64,000 nt of DNA, taken from positions 930,001 to 994,000 of the forward strand of contig NZ_CP165734.1 of assembly GCF_041200145.1 (NCBI RefSeq), read 5' to 3'. The DNA is from Bradyrhizobium sp. LLZ17 (GTDB taxonomy: Bacteria > Pseudomonadota > Alphaproteobacteria > Rhizobiales > Xanthobacteraceae). Shown here one piece after another: positions 7,391 to 16,266 of the stretch. A program made the position numbers and the translations under genes. The notes below the pieces were generated by a model, which worked only from the letters and a program-made list of their open reading frames with translations, did no database searches and was not told the DNA's origin. Numbering within the stretch: the stretch's first letter is position 1; each line of letters starts with the position of its first letter.

Positions 7391-9625
7391 ATGCGTTTAG
7401 CGTTCTGGCGTGCCGGCAAGGACAGGGCGGTAATCGAGCGGGTTGTGTCGAAGCCCAAAGCCGAAGCCAGGCCCGAGGCAAAGCCCAAGATTGAAGCCAG
7501 GCCCGCGCCCGTTGCCGCGAAGCCGGCGCCAGCCGAATCCGGTGACATCGATCTGCACGCGCTCGGAGGCGCGCTGGGTCGCAAGCGCAGCTGGATCATC
7601 GTGCCGACGGTACTGGTGCTGGTGGCCTCCGTCGCTGTCGTCAACCTGGTGACACCCCGCTTCAAGTCGGAATCACGCATCCTGATCGACGGCCGCGAGA
7701 ACGTATTCCTGCGGCCGAGCAGCGACCGCAGCACCGAGGAGCGGCAGGCGCTCGACCCCGAGGCCGTGACGAGCCAGGTCCAGCTGGTGCTGTCGCGCGA
7801 TCTCGCGCGCGAGATCATCAGGAAGAACAAGCTTGCGGAGCGGCCGGAGTTCGATCCGGTGCTGGGAGGCGTGTCCCCGCTGAAGTCGCTTGCGGCGCTG
7901 GTCGGCATCGGCCGCGATCCGTTCTCGATGACGCCGGAAGAGCGCGTGCTCGACGCTTATTACGATCGCCTCCAGGCCTATGCCGTCGACAAGTCGCGCG
8001 TGATCGTGGTCGAATTCCAGTCGGCCGATCCGGAGCTTGCCGCGCGCGTCGCCAATTCGATTGCCGACGGCTATCTCGTTCTGCAGCAGAATGCGCGGCA
8101 GGACCAGGCGCGCAGCGCCAGCCAGTGGCTTTCGGGTGAGATCGAGAATCTGCGCAAGAAGGTCTCCGATGCCGAGGCAAAGGTCGAGGATTTCCGCTCG
8201 AAGTCGAGCCTGTTCATCGGCACCAACAACACCACGCTGTCGAACCAGCAGATGGGCGAGTTGAACACCCAGCTCAACAATGCGCGCGCGCTGAAGTCGG
8301 ACGCGGAATCCAAGGCACGCCTGATCCGCGAGATGCTCCAGAGCGGCAAGCCGATCGAGGCCTCGGAGGTGGTGAACTCCGAACTGATGCGGCGGCTGTC
8401 GGAGCAGCGGGTGACGCTGCGGGCGCAGCTCGCCGAGCAATCATCCACGCTGCTCGGCAATCACCCGCGGATCAAGGAGCTCAAGGCGCAGCTCGGCGAC
8501 CTCGACAATCAAATTCGCGACGAGGCGGCCAAGATCTCGCGCTCGCTCGAAAACGACGCGCGGATCGCCAGCGGCCGGGTCGACGGCCTGACCGCGAGCC
8601 TCGAACAGCTCAAGAAGCAGGCGACCTCGACCAACGGCCAGGACGTGCAGCTCCGCGCGCTCGATCGCGAAGCCAAGGCCCAGCGCGACCTGCTCGAGAC
8701 CTATCTCGCCAAGTACCGCGAAGCCAACGCCCGCGAGACCATCGATACCGCGCCGACGGAAGGCCGCATCATTTCCCGCGGCATCGTCTCCAACACACCG
8801 GCCTATCCCAAGAAGCTGCCGATCGTGCTGATCGCGACACTGGCCACGCTGCTGCTTTCCTCCGGCCTCGTCGTCACCGGCGAACTCCTGCGCCAGACCG
8901 CCCCGCGCGCCGTAGCCGCGCTGATTCCGGCAGCGGCTCGTCGTGAACCCGCCGTGGATTCCGTGGTGGCGGACTCCGTGCCGCTTCAACCGGAGATGAC
9001 AGCCGATGCCGATGTCGGCGATTTCGCGGAGATCGGGCGGCTGGCCGAGAAGCTGCGAGCCGCCGGTGCTGCGGCGAAGAAGGTCACGGTGCTCGGCACC
9101 GCATCGGGCGATGCCATCACGCTGTCGGCGCTGACGCTCGCCCGTCATCTGGCGCGCGACGCGCGTGTGGTCGTGGTCGATCTCGCCGGATCTTCGCCGA
9201 TGATTGCCGCGGTGTCGGCCGATCCGATGGCTCCCGGCCTTGCCGAACTGATGCAGGGCGAGGCTTCGTTTGCGCAAGTCATCACCAAGGACAGGCTCTC
9301 GCGGCTGCAATTGGTCGTCGCCGGCCGTCCTGGCTTCGACCGCAGCCTGCTTCAGTCGCCACGGGTGACGCTCGCGATCGACGCGCTGCTTCGCGCCTAC
9401 GACCATGTGCTGATCGATGCCGGCAGTGCCTCCGATTTGCCGGCCGAGCTGCTGACCGCGAATGCCCGCGCGGTCGTGGTGCCCGATAGCGCGATGGAGC
9501 CGGATGCGCGCGCGCTGATGTGCGAGCAGCTGAGAGCGGTAGGTTTCAGCGAGGTGACGATGCTCAGCAAGCCGGTGCAGCCATCCAATCCCGGCGAGCC
9601 CGCCCGGCGCGTGGTGGCGGCGTAG
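7391..9625 (+). CDS. GumC/Wzc-like polysaccharide co-polymerase with degenerate kinase domain
   Basis: About 744 residues from the ATG at 7391, which has GGGAG upstream; an in-frame TTG at 7361 is less likely. After an Ala/Pro/Lys-rich cytoplasmic leader come a first membrane helix (SWIIVPTVLVLVAS), a Wzz-type periplasmic domain, long coiled-coil stretches, a Pro-rich segment (NTPAYPKKLP) and a second helix. The C-terminal cytoplasmic domain resembles BY-kinase: a Walker A' like strand VVVVDLAGSSP and Walker B HVLIDAG. The Walker A position reads GTASGDAI, without the GKT/S lysine, and no tyrosine cluster ends the protein. It likely sets polymer chain length and export but does not phosphorylate. 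Confidence 0.85.
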   Translation: MRLAFWRAGKDRAVIERVVSKPKAEARPEAKPKIEARPAPVAAKPAPAESGDIDLHALGGALGRKRSWIIVPTVLVLVASVAVVNLVTPRFKSESRILIDGRENVFLRPSSDRSTEERQALDPEAVTSQVQLVLSRDLAREIIRKNKLAERPEFDPVLGGVSPLKSLAALVGIGRDPFSMTPEERVLDAYYDRLQAYAVDKSRVIVVEFQSADPELAARVANSIADGYLVLQQNARQDQARSASQWLSGEIENLRKKVSDAEAKVEDFRSKSSLFIGTNNTTLSNQQMGELNTQLNNARALKSDAESKARLIREMLQSGKPIEASEVVNSELMRRLSEQRVTLRAQLAEQSSTLLGNHPRIKELKAQLGDLDNQIRDEAAKISRSLENDARIASGRVDGLTASLEQLKKQATSTNGQDVQLRALDREAKAQRDLLETYLAKYREANARETIDTAPTEGRIISRGIVSNTPAYPKKLPIVLIATLATLLLSSGLVVTGELLRQTAPRAVAALIPAAARREPAVDSVVADSVPLQPEMTADADVGDFAEIGRLAEKLRAAGAAAKKVTVLGTASGDAITLSALTLARHLARDARVVVVDLAGSSPMIAAVSADPMAPGLAELMQGEASFAQVITKDRLSRLQLVVAGRPGFDRSLLQSPRVTLAIDALLRAYDHVLIDAGSASDLPAELLTANARAVVVPDSAMEPDARALMCEQLRAVGFSEVTMLSKPVQPSNPGEPARRVVAA

Positions 9626-9703
9626 TTCTTACCTTCCCCTGCGGGAGAGGGGGCTCGCCGCGATAGCGACGGGTCAGGCATCTATCTCCGCGAGTTCGGG
9701 ATC

Positions 9704-9795
9704 GTAGGGTGGGCAAAGGCGCACTTGCGCCGTGCCCACCATCTTTCAACGATCGCGGTTGACAGGGTGGGCACGCTCCGCTTTGCCCACCCTAC
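9704..9795. repeat. Short element with 15-bp terminal inverted repeats
   Basis: GTAGGGTGGGCAAAG (9704-9718) and CTTTGCCCACCCTAC (9781-9795) are perfect inverted copies. Each end also forms an internal hairpin GGTGGGCA...TGCCCACC. It lies in the gap between the converging GumC-like and acyltransferase genes, so it is probably a dispersed non-coding repeat. Confidence 0.75.
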
Positions 9796-9808
9796 GACAG
9801 TTCGGCGC

Positions 9809-10990
9809 TTACCCGAACGCCTGCCGCAGCCGCCGGGCCAGATCGAACAGCATCTGGTTCTGCTTCACCAGCCGCTTGCCGCGGTTGAGCGAGGACATTG
9901 CCATGGCTGCGAGCTTGCCGCGCGAGGTCAGCGGGACGAAGCTGTCGAAGATGTCTTCGTCATCCTTGCAGAACATCCGCTTGTAGCCGTCAGAGCCGAT
10001 GCCGAGGTCGAGCGAGCGGTAGCCCCGCTCGCCGTAGCGGTCGATGATGTTGCGCATCAGGATCAGGCCGGGACTGTAGCGGGCCTGCTCCGACAGCGTG
10101 TAGGTGTTGAACATCATCGAGAAGCGCTGGCCGTCGGCGACCCCGGCGAAGATCGCGATCACCTCGTCGTCGCATTCGAGCGCGTGGATGTCGATGATGC
10201 GGCCTTCGCCGCGCGGTGACAGGCATGCGCTGCGGATGAACGGCTCGACGCCAGGATCGGCGAACACGTTGGGTAGCTTGTGTTCAGCCATCCGCGCCGG
10301 CTTGACCCGAAAGAACCAGTCGAGCAGGCGGGTGATCTCTGCGTCGGTGGTGGCGAGGTGATAGCGGTAGCCGCCGAGTGCCTGGAGCTTCTTCTCCTTG
10401 CTCTTCAGACGGCGGCGGAACGAATTGCTGATCCGCGATGCCGGCGGGCCGCCGGGCTGCATCACCAACAAGGGGCAGCCGTTGATCGAACTCTGCCGCG
10501 GTAGAAGCGCAAACGGATTTTGCCGGTCGTGCCATTGCTTCGGCTGCTGCATCAGTGCGAGGACGTCGACGTGCTCGCGCAGCGGCGCCATCAGCGCGTC
10601 GAGATCGGCGAGCACCGCCTGCGCGGCGAACTCGGCGTTCCACAGCCCCATGTTGAAGGTCGTGTGCTTGCCGCCCATGAAGCAGGCGGTGCGCACGCCG
10701 TGGCTTTGGCGCAGCGAGAGTGGCAGCAGCGCGAGTGGCTTTTGCTCGGCATCACGGGCAATCACGATGAACGGGCGGGCGCCCTCGATCTCGCCAACCA
10801 GCCGCTGCCAGGGGCTCAACAGATCGAAGCGCTGATACGGCGTGAAGAAATGACCGGGCTCTTCGAAGGCGCGCCAGACCGGCTCGGCGCGGCCGAGATC
10901 GGCGACGATGTCGACATGCGCGATGCGGCTCGCTTTCGACCGCGCTGGCGCTCCTGCCGTCCGGCCTTGCATCGCCGCAGCCATGGTCAT
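9809..10990 (-). CDS. FemAB/CelD-like GNAT acyltransferase (BioF2-like domain)
   Basis: A 393-residue protein of the GNAT-like group often called CelD or BioF2-like acetyltransferase and frequent in exopolysaccharide and cellulose clusters. The N-terminal half has FFTPYQRFDLLSPWQRL (about residues 47-63), and the C-terminal GNAT fold includes the ARYSPGLILMRNIIDRYGE segment. It likely acylates a sugar or lipid-linked intermediate with acyl-CoA in the cytoplasm. It sits within the exopolysaccharide cluster and converges with the GumC-like gene. The start is uncertain: other in-frame ATGs lie just downstream of the one at 10988-10990. Confidence 0.75.
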   Translation of the reverse strand: MTMAAAMQGRTAGAPARSKASRIAHVDIVADLGRAEPVWRAFEEPGHFFTPYQRFDLLSPWQRLVGEIEGARPFIVIARDAEQKPLALLPLSLRQSHGVRTACFMGGKHTTFNMGLWNAEFAAQAVLADLDALMAPLREHVDVLALMQQPKQWHDRQNPFALLPRQSSINGCPLLVMQPGGPPASRISNSFRRRLKSKEKKLQALGGYRYHLATTDAEITRLLDWFFRVKPARMAEHKLPNVFADPGVEPFIRSACLSPRGEGRIIDIHALECDDEVIAIFAGVADGQRFSMMFNTYTLSEQARYSPGLILMRNIIDRYGERGYRSLDLGIGSDGYKRMFCKDDEDIFDSFVPLTSRGKLAAMAMSSLNRGKRLVKQNQMLFDLARRLRQAFG

Positions 10991-11119
10991 TCACGAAACC
11001 TGTCGGGAAAGCAAAAAATGCGTATTTCGGCCTGTGGCCGACCTTTGCAAAGAAATGTCAACAAAGGGTAATGACAATGAGCGCGGAGACCGGCCGCCGG
11101 CGAACCCGAAGGTGGGATA

Positions 11120-12163
11120 TTGGCATCCGACGACAGATGGCTGGAGCGGTTGCGGCTTGAACTGGCCTGGTTCACCGGCCAGCCGCTGCTGCGCAGCCGC
11201 GGCGAGGGCGCCATCCTTCGCTTCCAGCGCGTGCGGCCACGGCGGCGCGGCGGGTTTCAGCCGCTGCGCAACAACGAGATCTCGCCGCAATTCCTCGACC
11301 GCGCCATTCGCGCGCTGAAGCGCTGGAAGTATGATTTCGTCGGCATGGACGAGGTTTGCCGGCGCGCGGTCACGCTGCCGGAGAAACGGCGCTTCGTGGC
11401 GCTCACCTTCGATGGCGCGGCCAAGGACGTCATCAGCTTTGCCTATCCCGTATTGGCCCGCCACGCCGTTCCCTTCACCATCTACGTTCCCACCGCCTTT
11501 CCCGATGGCGTCGGAGAGGCGTGGTGGCTCGGGCTCGAGCACGTGATTGCGCGCGAGGACCGCGTCAGCCTGTTGATGGGCGACAGGGAGCAGCGCTTCA
11601 CCGTGACCGGCAATGCCGAGAAGCAGGCGCTGTTTTCGTTTCTCGAGGGCTGGTTGCACTCGTTGCCGCCGGCGGAACTGTCGGCCGCGATTGCCGACCT
11701 CTGCACGCGTTACCGGATCGATCTCGCCGCACTCTCGCGCGAGGCGTCGATGAATTGGGAGGATCTGGCGAAGCTCGCCGCCGACCCGCTGGTCACGATC
11801 GGCAGCGCGACCGTGAACTATTTCGTCCTGGCCAACATGAAGGATACGGCCGCGCTGCGCGAGATCACGATGGGCAAGGCGGTGGCGGAAGCGGCGTTCG
11901 GCCGCGAGATCCGGCATCTGGCGTTTCCGTTCGGCGATCGTGCCTCGTTCCGGCGCAACCACGTCGTGATGGCGGAGGAGGCGGGCTTTGCCAGCGCTGT
12001 GTCGACGATCCCAGGCATCGTGGATGCGGAGGGGCGAACCAATCTGCGCGCGCTGCCGCGGATTTCCTGGGACGGCCGGGTGCGCTCGCTGCGCATGATG
12101 CGCGTGCTGATGTCCGGAGTTGCGTTTTCGCCGGTGAAACCGACCGGCGGCGCTACGAGCTAG
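11120..12163 (+). CDS. Polysaccharide deacetylase-fold protein lacking metal ligands
   Basis: A 347-residue protein with a NodB-like layout. Strand 1 reads VALTFDGAAKD, where active enzymes have TFDDG; the metal-binding Asp is replaced by Gly. The second motif, normally H(S/T)xxH after IG, reads VTIGSATVNYFVL, so both metal-binding His are Ala and Tyr. A later HLAFPFGDRASF matches the third motif. It therefore keeps the fold but should not bind zinc; a binding or regulatory role in exopolysaccharide biosynthesis is inferred. The start is a TTG at 11120 preceded by GAAGGTGGG. It diverges from the acyltransferase gene. Confidence 0.75.
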   Translation: MASDDRWLERLRLELAWFTGQPLLRSRGEGAILRFQRVRPRRRGGFQPLRNNEISPQFLDRAIRALKRWKYDFVGMDEVCRRAVTLPEKRRFVALTFDGAAKDVISFAYPVLARHAVPFTIYVPTAFPDGVGEAWWLGLEHVIAREDRVSLLMGDREQRFTVTGNAEKQALFSFLEGWLHSLPPAELSAAIADLCTRYRIDLAALSREASMNWEDLAKLAADPLVTIGSATVNYFVLANMKDTAALREITMGKAVAEAAFGREIRHLAFPFGDRASFRRNHVVMAEEAGFASAVSTIPGIVDAEGRTNLRALPRISWDGRVRSLRMMRVLMSGVAFSPVKPTGGATS

Positions 12164-12374
12164 ATTTGACGCGGTCGGGCCGCTGCATCCAGCTCACGAT
12201 CGGCATCGCGGGCAACACCCAGCCCATGCCGACCACCACGTAGTAGATCGCCTGCCGCCAACCGGACTCGGCAATCCACGGCACCTGCGCCAGCGCCATG
12301 CCGAGCAGGGCCCAGACGGTGGCGAGCACCAGCAGCAGGATGGTGCCAAGGAACTTCCGGGTGCGGCTGGACAT
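12153..12374 (-). CDS. DUF2842 family small membrane protein
   Basis: A 73-residue protein with two hydrophobic helices (about residues 8-28 and 41-61, the latter containing YYVVVGMGWVLPAMPIV), a basic N-terminus (SSRTRKF) and a short charged tail. Length and the pattern around GWRQAIYYVVVG match the small alphaproteobacterial DUF2842 family, of unknown function. The ATG is at 12372-12374. Its 3' end overlaps the convergent deacetylase-like gene by 11 bp. Confidence 0.75.
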   Translation of the reverse strand: MSSRTRKFLGTILLLVLATVWALLGMALAQVPWIAESGWRQAIYYVVVGMGWVLPAMPIVSWMQRPDRVKSSS

Positions 12375-12513
12375 GATGGACTGTTGTGGCTTTGCGTAAC
12401 TTGCGCTGCGGGAGCGGGGGACTATAAGGGGCACGCTATCCGGTTCAAGTCTCAACGGTTCAAGTCTCTTGGATTCGAGTTCCTTAGATTCACGTTCTGG
12501 TTTCGACCCCGAA

Positions 12514-13590
12514 ATGACGACGATCTCCACCCCGTCTGAGCCGCATCGCGCCGTGCGCTGGTGGCTGATCTCGGTAGCCGCTTTGATCGCGCTGATGGTG
12601 CTGGTCGGTGGCGCAACGCGGCTGACGGAATCCGGGCTCTCGATCGTCGAATGGAAACCGGTCACCGGCAGCTTGCCGCCGCTCTCGGCGGCGCAATGGA
12701 CCGACGCCTTCGAGGCCTACAAGAAGATCCCGCAATATCGCGAGCTCAACGCCGGCATGAGCCTGTCCGAGTTCAAGGAGATCTTCTGGTGGGAATGGAG
12801 CCACCGGCTGCTCGGCCGTTTCATCGGCGTCGCCTATCTGCTGCCGTTCCTGTTCTTCCTGTGGCGCGGCGGATTGTCCGGTGAGTTGAAGCGGCGTCTG
12901 TGGTTCCTGTTCGCGCTCGGCGGCCTCCAGGGCGCGGTCGGCTGGTGGATGGTGGCATCTGGCCTCTCCGAGCGCGTCGAGGTCTCGCAATACCGGTTGG
13001 CGACGCATCTGGTGCTTGCGCTCTTGATCTTCGCCGGGATCGTCTGGACAGTGCGCCGGCTTGCCGAACGGCCACCGATCGCAGCGCCTGCGCGGTTGCG
13101 GTTGACGAGCGCGCTGCTGCTCGTGATGACTTTTCTGCAGATCTATTTTGGCGCGCTGGTCGCGGGCCTGCGCGCCGGGCGCGCGTACAACACCTGGCCG
13201 GCGATCGACGGCGCGTTCATTCCGTCGGCCGACCGGCTGTGGTTCGAGACGCCGTGGTGGCGCAACATGTTCGACAACGTGCTGACGGTGCAGTTCGAGC
13301 ACCGCATGACCGCCTACGCGCTGTTCGTGCTTGCGGCCTTGCATGCGTTCGATGCGGTGCGATCGCGTGCGGCGGCGGGCGGCGCGTTGTGGCTGTTCGC
13401 GGCGGTGAGCCTGCAAGCGGTGCTCGGCATTCTCACGCTGCTCAACCAGGTGCCGATCGGGCTTGCGCTTTCGCACCAGGCCGTGGCGATCGTGGTGCTG
13501 ACGCTTGCGGTGATGCAGGCGGAACGGCTTGTGTCGCGGCAGGCTGCCGAAGCGCAATCGCGCGCGGTCGCGGTTGGTCAGGCCGGCTGA
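12514..13590 (+). CDS. ctaA: Heme A synthase (COX15/CtaA family)
   Basis: About 358 residues from the ATG at 12514. There are eight predicted membrane helices, with the family blocks [19 protein letters not shown] (about residues 28-46) and a conserved HRLLGR near helix 2. Paired histidines later (QFEHR and LSHQ) are candidate heme ligands. It oxidises the C8 methyl of heme O to give heme A for aa3-type cytochrome oxidase in the inner membrane. An in-frame TTG at 12469 also exists, but the extra residues are Ser-rich and lie on a short direct repeat (CGGTTCAAGTCTC at 12441 and 12456), so the ATG is preferred. Confidence 0.92.
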   Translation: MTTISTPSEPHRAVRWWLISVAALIALMVLVGGATRLTESGLSIVEWKPVTGSLPPLSAAQWTDAFEAYKKIPQYRELNAGMSLSEFKEIFWWEWSHRLLGRFIGVAYLLPFLFFLWRGGLSGELKRRLWFLFALGGLQGAVGWWMVASGLSERVEVSQYRLATHLVLALLIFAGIVWTVRRLAERPPIAAPARLRLTSALLLVMTFLQIYFGALVAGLRAGRAYNTWPAIDGAFIPSADRLWFETPWWRNMFDNVLTVQFEHRMTAYALFVLAALHAFDAVRSRAAAGGALWLFAAVSLQAVLGILTLLNQVPIGLALSHQAVAIVVLTLAVMQAERLVSRQAAEAQSRAVAVGQAG

Positions 13591-13603
13591 TCAGACCCAG
13601 CCG

Positions 13604-13948
13604 TCAGCAATAGCCGTAGACGCCGCAGGCGTAGGGCAGCCGCCAGAAATAGTCGACCTGCTTCCCGCCGTAATACGAGCCCTGATAGTCGTAGTCCCAG
13701 GGCCGGCCGTAATAGCCCGGCAGCGTGTGAGAGCCCGGCAGCAGCGGCGTGCCCGGCAGATTGCGGATGTAGCTGCCGATGCCATAGGCCGGAGAGATCA
13801 GCGCGTCCGGATCGGTCTCGACATAGACTTTGGGCGGTTCTGGCGTAGCGCCGGCGCGCCGCTTCGGTGTCGCAGGCAAATCCGCCGCGAGCGCGCCTGA
13901 AACCGTCAGCATCGCCGCAAGGGCGGGCATCATCCAGCGCAGCAGCAT
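13604..13948 (-). CDS. Secreted hypothetical protein, Tyr/Gly/Pro-rich
   Basis: A 114-residue protein with a clear signal peptide (hydrophobic core in residues 5-20, likely cleavage after SGALA). The mature part is rich in Pro, Tyr and Gly (for example LPGYYGRPWDYDYQGSYYGG) and ends YACGVYGYC with two Cys that could form a disulfide. No enzyme motif is visible. It is probably a periplasmic protein of a Bradyrhizobium-type conserved hypothetical family. It converges with ctaA, 13 bp away. Confidence 0.65.
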   Translation of the reverse strand: MLLRWMMPALAAMLTVSGALAADLPATPKRRAGATPEPPKVYVETDPDALISPAYGIGSYIRNLPGTPLLPGSHTLPGYYGRPWDYDYQGSYYGGKQVDYFWRLPYACGVYGYC

Positions 13949-14026
13949 CGTCGGCTCCAGATCAAAGGGGCGATCCCAAGCACGATGTATGTGGCCGCTA
14001 TGGTTAACGACTATTAACCGGCGATC

Positions 14027-14124
14027 GTCATTCCGGGGCGGTGCGAAGCACCGAACCCGGAATCCAGAGATAATTATGCCACGTCAAGATTCCGGGTTCG
14101 CGCTGTCGCGCGCCCCGGAATGAC
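14027..14124. repeat. Palindromic repeat element, GTCATTCCGGGGCG type
   Basis: The ends are a perfect 14-bp inverted repeat: GTCATTCCGGGGCG at 14027-14040 and its complement at 14111-14124. An inner 13-bp pair lies at 14052-14064 and 14088-14100. The same family recurs at 16150-16250. It ends 6 bp from the 3' end of the downstream minus-strand gene. Confidence 0.85.
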
Positions 14125-14129
14125 AAGAG

Positions 14130-15410
14130 CTACGCCCCCAGCGCCTGCTCCAGATCGGCGATAAGGTCTTCCTTGTCCTCGATGCCGATCGAGAGCCGGA
14201 CCACGTCGGGGCCGGCGCCGGACTTGATCTTGGCGGCGTCGTCGAGCTGGCTGTGCGTGGTCGAGGCGGGGTGGATCACCAGCGAGCGGGTGTCGCCGAC
14301 ATTGGCCAGATGCGAGAACAACTGCAATTTCGAGACGAGGCCCACACCCGCGTCATAGCCGCCCTTCAGGCTGAAGGTGAACACGGCGCCTGCGCCCTTG
14401 GGCGCGTATTTGCGCGCGAGCTGGTAGTATTTGTCGTTCGGCAGGCCCGCATAGCTCACCGAGGCCACCGCCGGATGCCCGGCGAGGAATTCGGCGACCG
14501 CTTTGGCATTATCGCAGTGCTTCTGCATGCGCAGCGGCAATGTCTCGATGCCTGTGAGGATCAGGAAAGCATTGAACGGTGACAGCGCCGGTCCGAGATC
14601 GCGCAGGCCGAGCACGCGGCAGGCGATCGCGAAAGCGAAATTGCCAAAGGTCTCCTGCAGCCTGATGCCGTGATATTCGGGCCGCGGCTCCGAAAGCATC
14701 GGATATTTGCCGCCGGTCGACCAGTCGAAGGTGCCGGCATCGACGATGATGCCGCCGATCGAATTGCCGTGGCCGCCGAGAAATTTCGTCAGCGAATGCA
14801 CGACGATGTCGGCACCATGATCGATCGGGCGGATCAAATAGGGCGAGGCCAGCGTGTTGTCGACGATCAACGGCACGCCCGCTTTGGTCGCCACGGTCGA
14901 GATCGCCTCGATATCGGTGATGCTGCCGGCGGGATTGGCGATGGACTCGATGAAGATCGCCTTGGTGCGCGGCGTGACCGCACGTTCGAAGCTTGCGATG
15001 TCGTCGGGGTCGGCCCACACCACGTTCCAACCAAAGCTCTTGAACGCGTGCGTGAACTGGTTGATCGAGCCGCCATAGAGCTTTCGCGCGGCGATGAACT
15101 CGTCGCCGGGCTGCAGCAATTGCTGCAACACGACCACCTGCGCGGCATGGCCCGAGGCGACCGCGAGCGCGGCGGTGCCGCCTTCGAGCGCGGCGACGCG
15201 CTCTTCCAGCACGGCGTTGGTGGGATTGCCGATGCGGGTATAGATGTTGCCGAACGCCTGCAAGCCGAACAGCGAGGCGGCGTGGTCGGCGTCGTTGAAG
15301 ACGAAAGACGTGGTTTGATAAATCGGAGTCGCGCGCGCACCGGTGGTCGGGTCGGGCTGTGCACCGGCATGCACGGCGAGGGTCGAAAATCCCGGAAGGC
15401 GATCGCTCAT
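14130..15410 (-). CDS. metY: O-acetylhomoserine aminocarboxypropyltransferase (sulfhydrylase)
   Basis: About 426 residues, the normal length for the MetY branch of the Cys/Met-metabolism PLP enzymes. Conserved blocks include YTRIGNPTNAVLEERVAALEGG (phosphate-binding region, about 59-80), VDNTLASPYL, and the PLP lysine in HSLTKFLGGHGNSIGG (about 208-223). The C-terminus has SLVIHPASTTHSQL. It joins sulfide or methanethiol to O-acetylhomoserine, giving homocysteine or methionine in the cytoplasm. The ATG at 15408-15410 begins the conserved LPGFSTLAVHAG sequence; an upstream extension is not supported. Confidence 0.92.
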   Translation of the reverse strand: MSDRLPGFSTLAVHAGAQPDPTTGARATPIYQTTSFVFNDADHAASLFGLQAFGNIYTRIGNPTNAVLEERVAALEGGTAALAVASGHAAQVVVLQQLLQPGDEFIAARKLYGGSINQFTHAFKSFGWNVVWADPDDIASFERAVTPRTKAIFIESIANPAGSITDIEAISTVATKAGVPLIVDNTLASPYLIRPIDHGADIVVHSLTKFLGGHGNSIGGIIVDAGTFDWSTGGKYPMLSEPRPEYHGIRLQETFGNFAFAIACRVLGLRDLGPALSPFNAFLILTGIETLPLRMQKHCDNAKAVAEFLAGHPAVASVSYAGLPNDKYYQLARKYAPKGAGAVFTFSLKGGYDAGVGLVSKLQLFSHLANVGDTRSLVIHPASTTHSQLDDAAKIKSGAGPDVVRLSIGIEDKEDLIADLEQALGA

Positions 15411-15549
15411 TGAGGGCGTCCTGTTCTTGTTGTCCTGAAATCGCGCGGCATGCTGATCGGCGCCGCGCCCGCCGTCAAGGCGCCGGTTCACATCAGGGCA
15501 ATCGTGCTACGCATTGTCGCGTTCGCGAAATGAATGCTTCGCAATTGCG

Positions 15550-16134
15550 TCAGCTTTGCTCGCTCTTGTTTTTGGCGGCGCGGTCCGACGCCGCGGTGTC
15601 GCCACCGCCCACACTCATCCGATTGAGGGATAGCCGCATGCCCTGCGTCGGTGCTGGTGCGCGCTTGGAACTGAGTGTGCGCGAATTCACGCCCATCCAG
15701 GAGATTTCGGACGACAGGCGGCCGTATTCGATCTTGGGGCAGCGGTTCATCACCACCTTGATGCCAACCGCTTCCGCCTTTTCTGCCGCCGCGTCGTCAC
15801 GCGCGCCCAGCTGCATCCAGATCACCTTCGGCAGCGGATCGAGCCTCAGGGCTTCCTCGACCACCGGCATGATGTGGCTGGAATTGCGAAAGATGTCGAT
15901 CATGTCGATGGGATGGCCGATGTCGGAGAGCGAGGCGACGAACGGTTTTCCAAGCAGGTCCTTGCCGACATGGCCGGGATTGACCGGGATCATATCGTAG
16001 CCGCGCTGCGCCAGATATTTGAACGCAAAATAGCTCGGCCGCACGTTGACCGGCGAGGCGCCGACCATCGCGATCGACTTCACGCTGTTGAGGATGGCGC
16101 GGATGTAATTGTCGGGATAGGCGTCGTGGTTCAT
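15550..16134 (-). CDS. CoA-binding domain protein (YccU-like)
   Basis: A 194-residue protein whose first 140 residues form a CoA-binding Rossmann domain: SIAMVGASPVNVRPSY (about 20-35), YDMIPVNPGHVGKDLLGKP, and KVIWMQLGARDDAAAEKAEA. The region around VVMNRCPKIEY is typical of small free-standing CoA-binding proteins. The last 40 residues are low-complexity and charged. No catalytic partner domain is present and the function of the family is unknown. The ATG at 16132-16134 starts the conserved sequence. Confidence 0.85.
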   Translation of the reverse strand: MNHDAYPDNYIRAILNSVKSIAMVGASPVNVRPSYFAFKYLAQRGYDMIPVNPGHVGKDLLGKPFVASLSDIGHPIDMIDIFRNSSHIMPVVEEALRLDPLPKVIWMQLGARDDAAAEKAEAVGIKVVMNRCPKIEYGRLSSEISWMGVNSRTLSSKRAPAPTQGMRLSLNRMSVGGGDTAASDRAAKNKSEQS

Positions 16135-16149
16135 CTTTTTCTTTCGTTC

Positions 16150-16250
16150 GTCGTTCCGGGGCGATGCGCAGCATCGAACCCGGAATCTCGAGATTCTCAG
16201 GTGCGCAATCGCGCACCATAGTTCGGCTCTGCGAGCCGCCCCGGAATGAC
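16150..16250. repeat. Palindromic repeat element, second copy of the GTCATTCCGGGGCG family
   Basis: Outer arms at 16150-16163 and 16237-16250 match the element at 14027-14124, with one mismatch. An inner pair includes AATCTCGAGATT and a GGTGCGCAATCGCGCACC hairpin. It fills the gap between two minus-strand genes. Confidence 0.8.
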
Positions 16251-16266
16251 GGTGCAACAAGTACAG

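Noticed and set aside
5875..7908. 677-codon minus-strand frame spanning the sugar transferase, glycosyltransferase and GumC genes
   Set aside because: It covers three good genes in another frame and translates to Arg/Ser/Ala-rich sequence.
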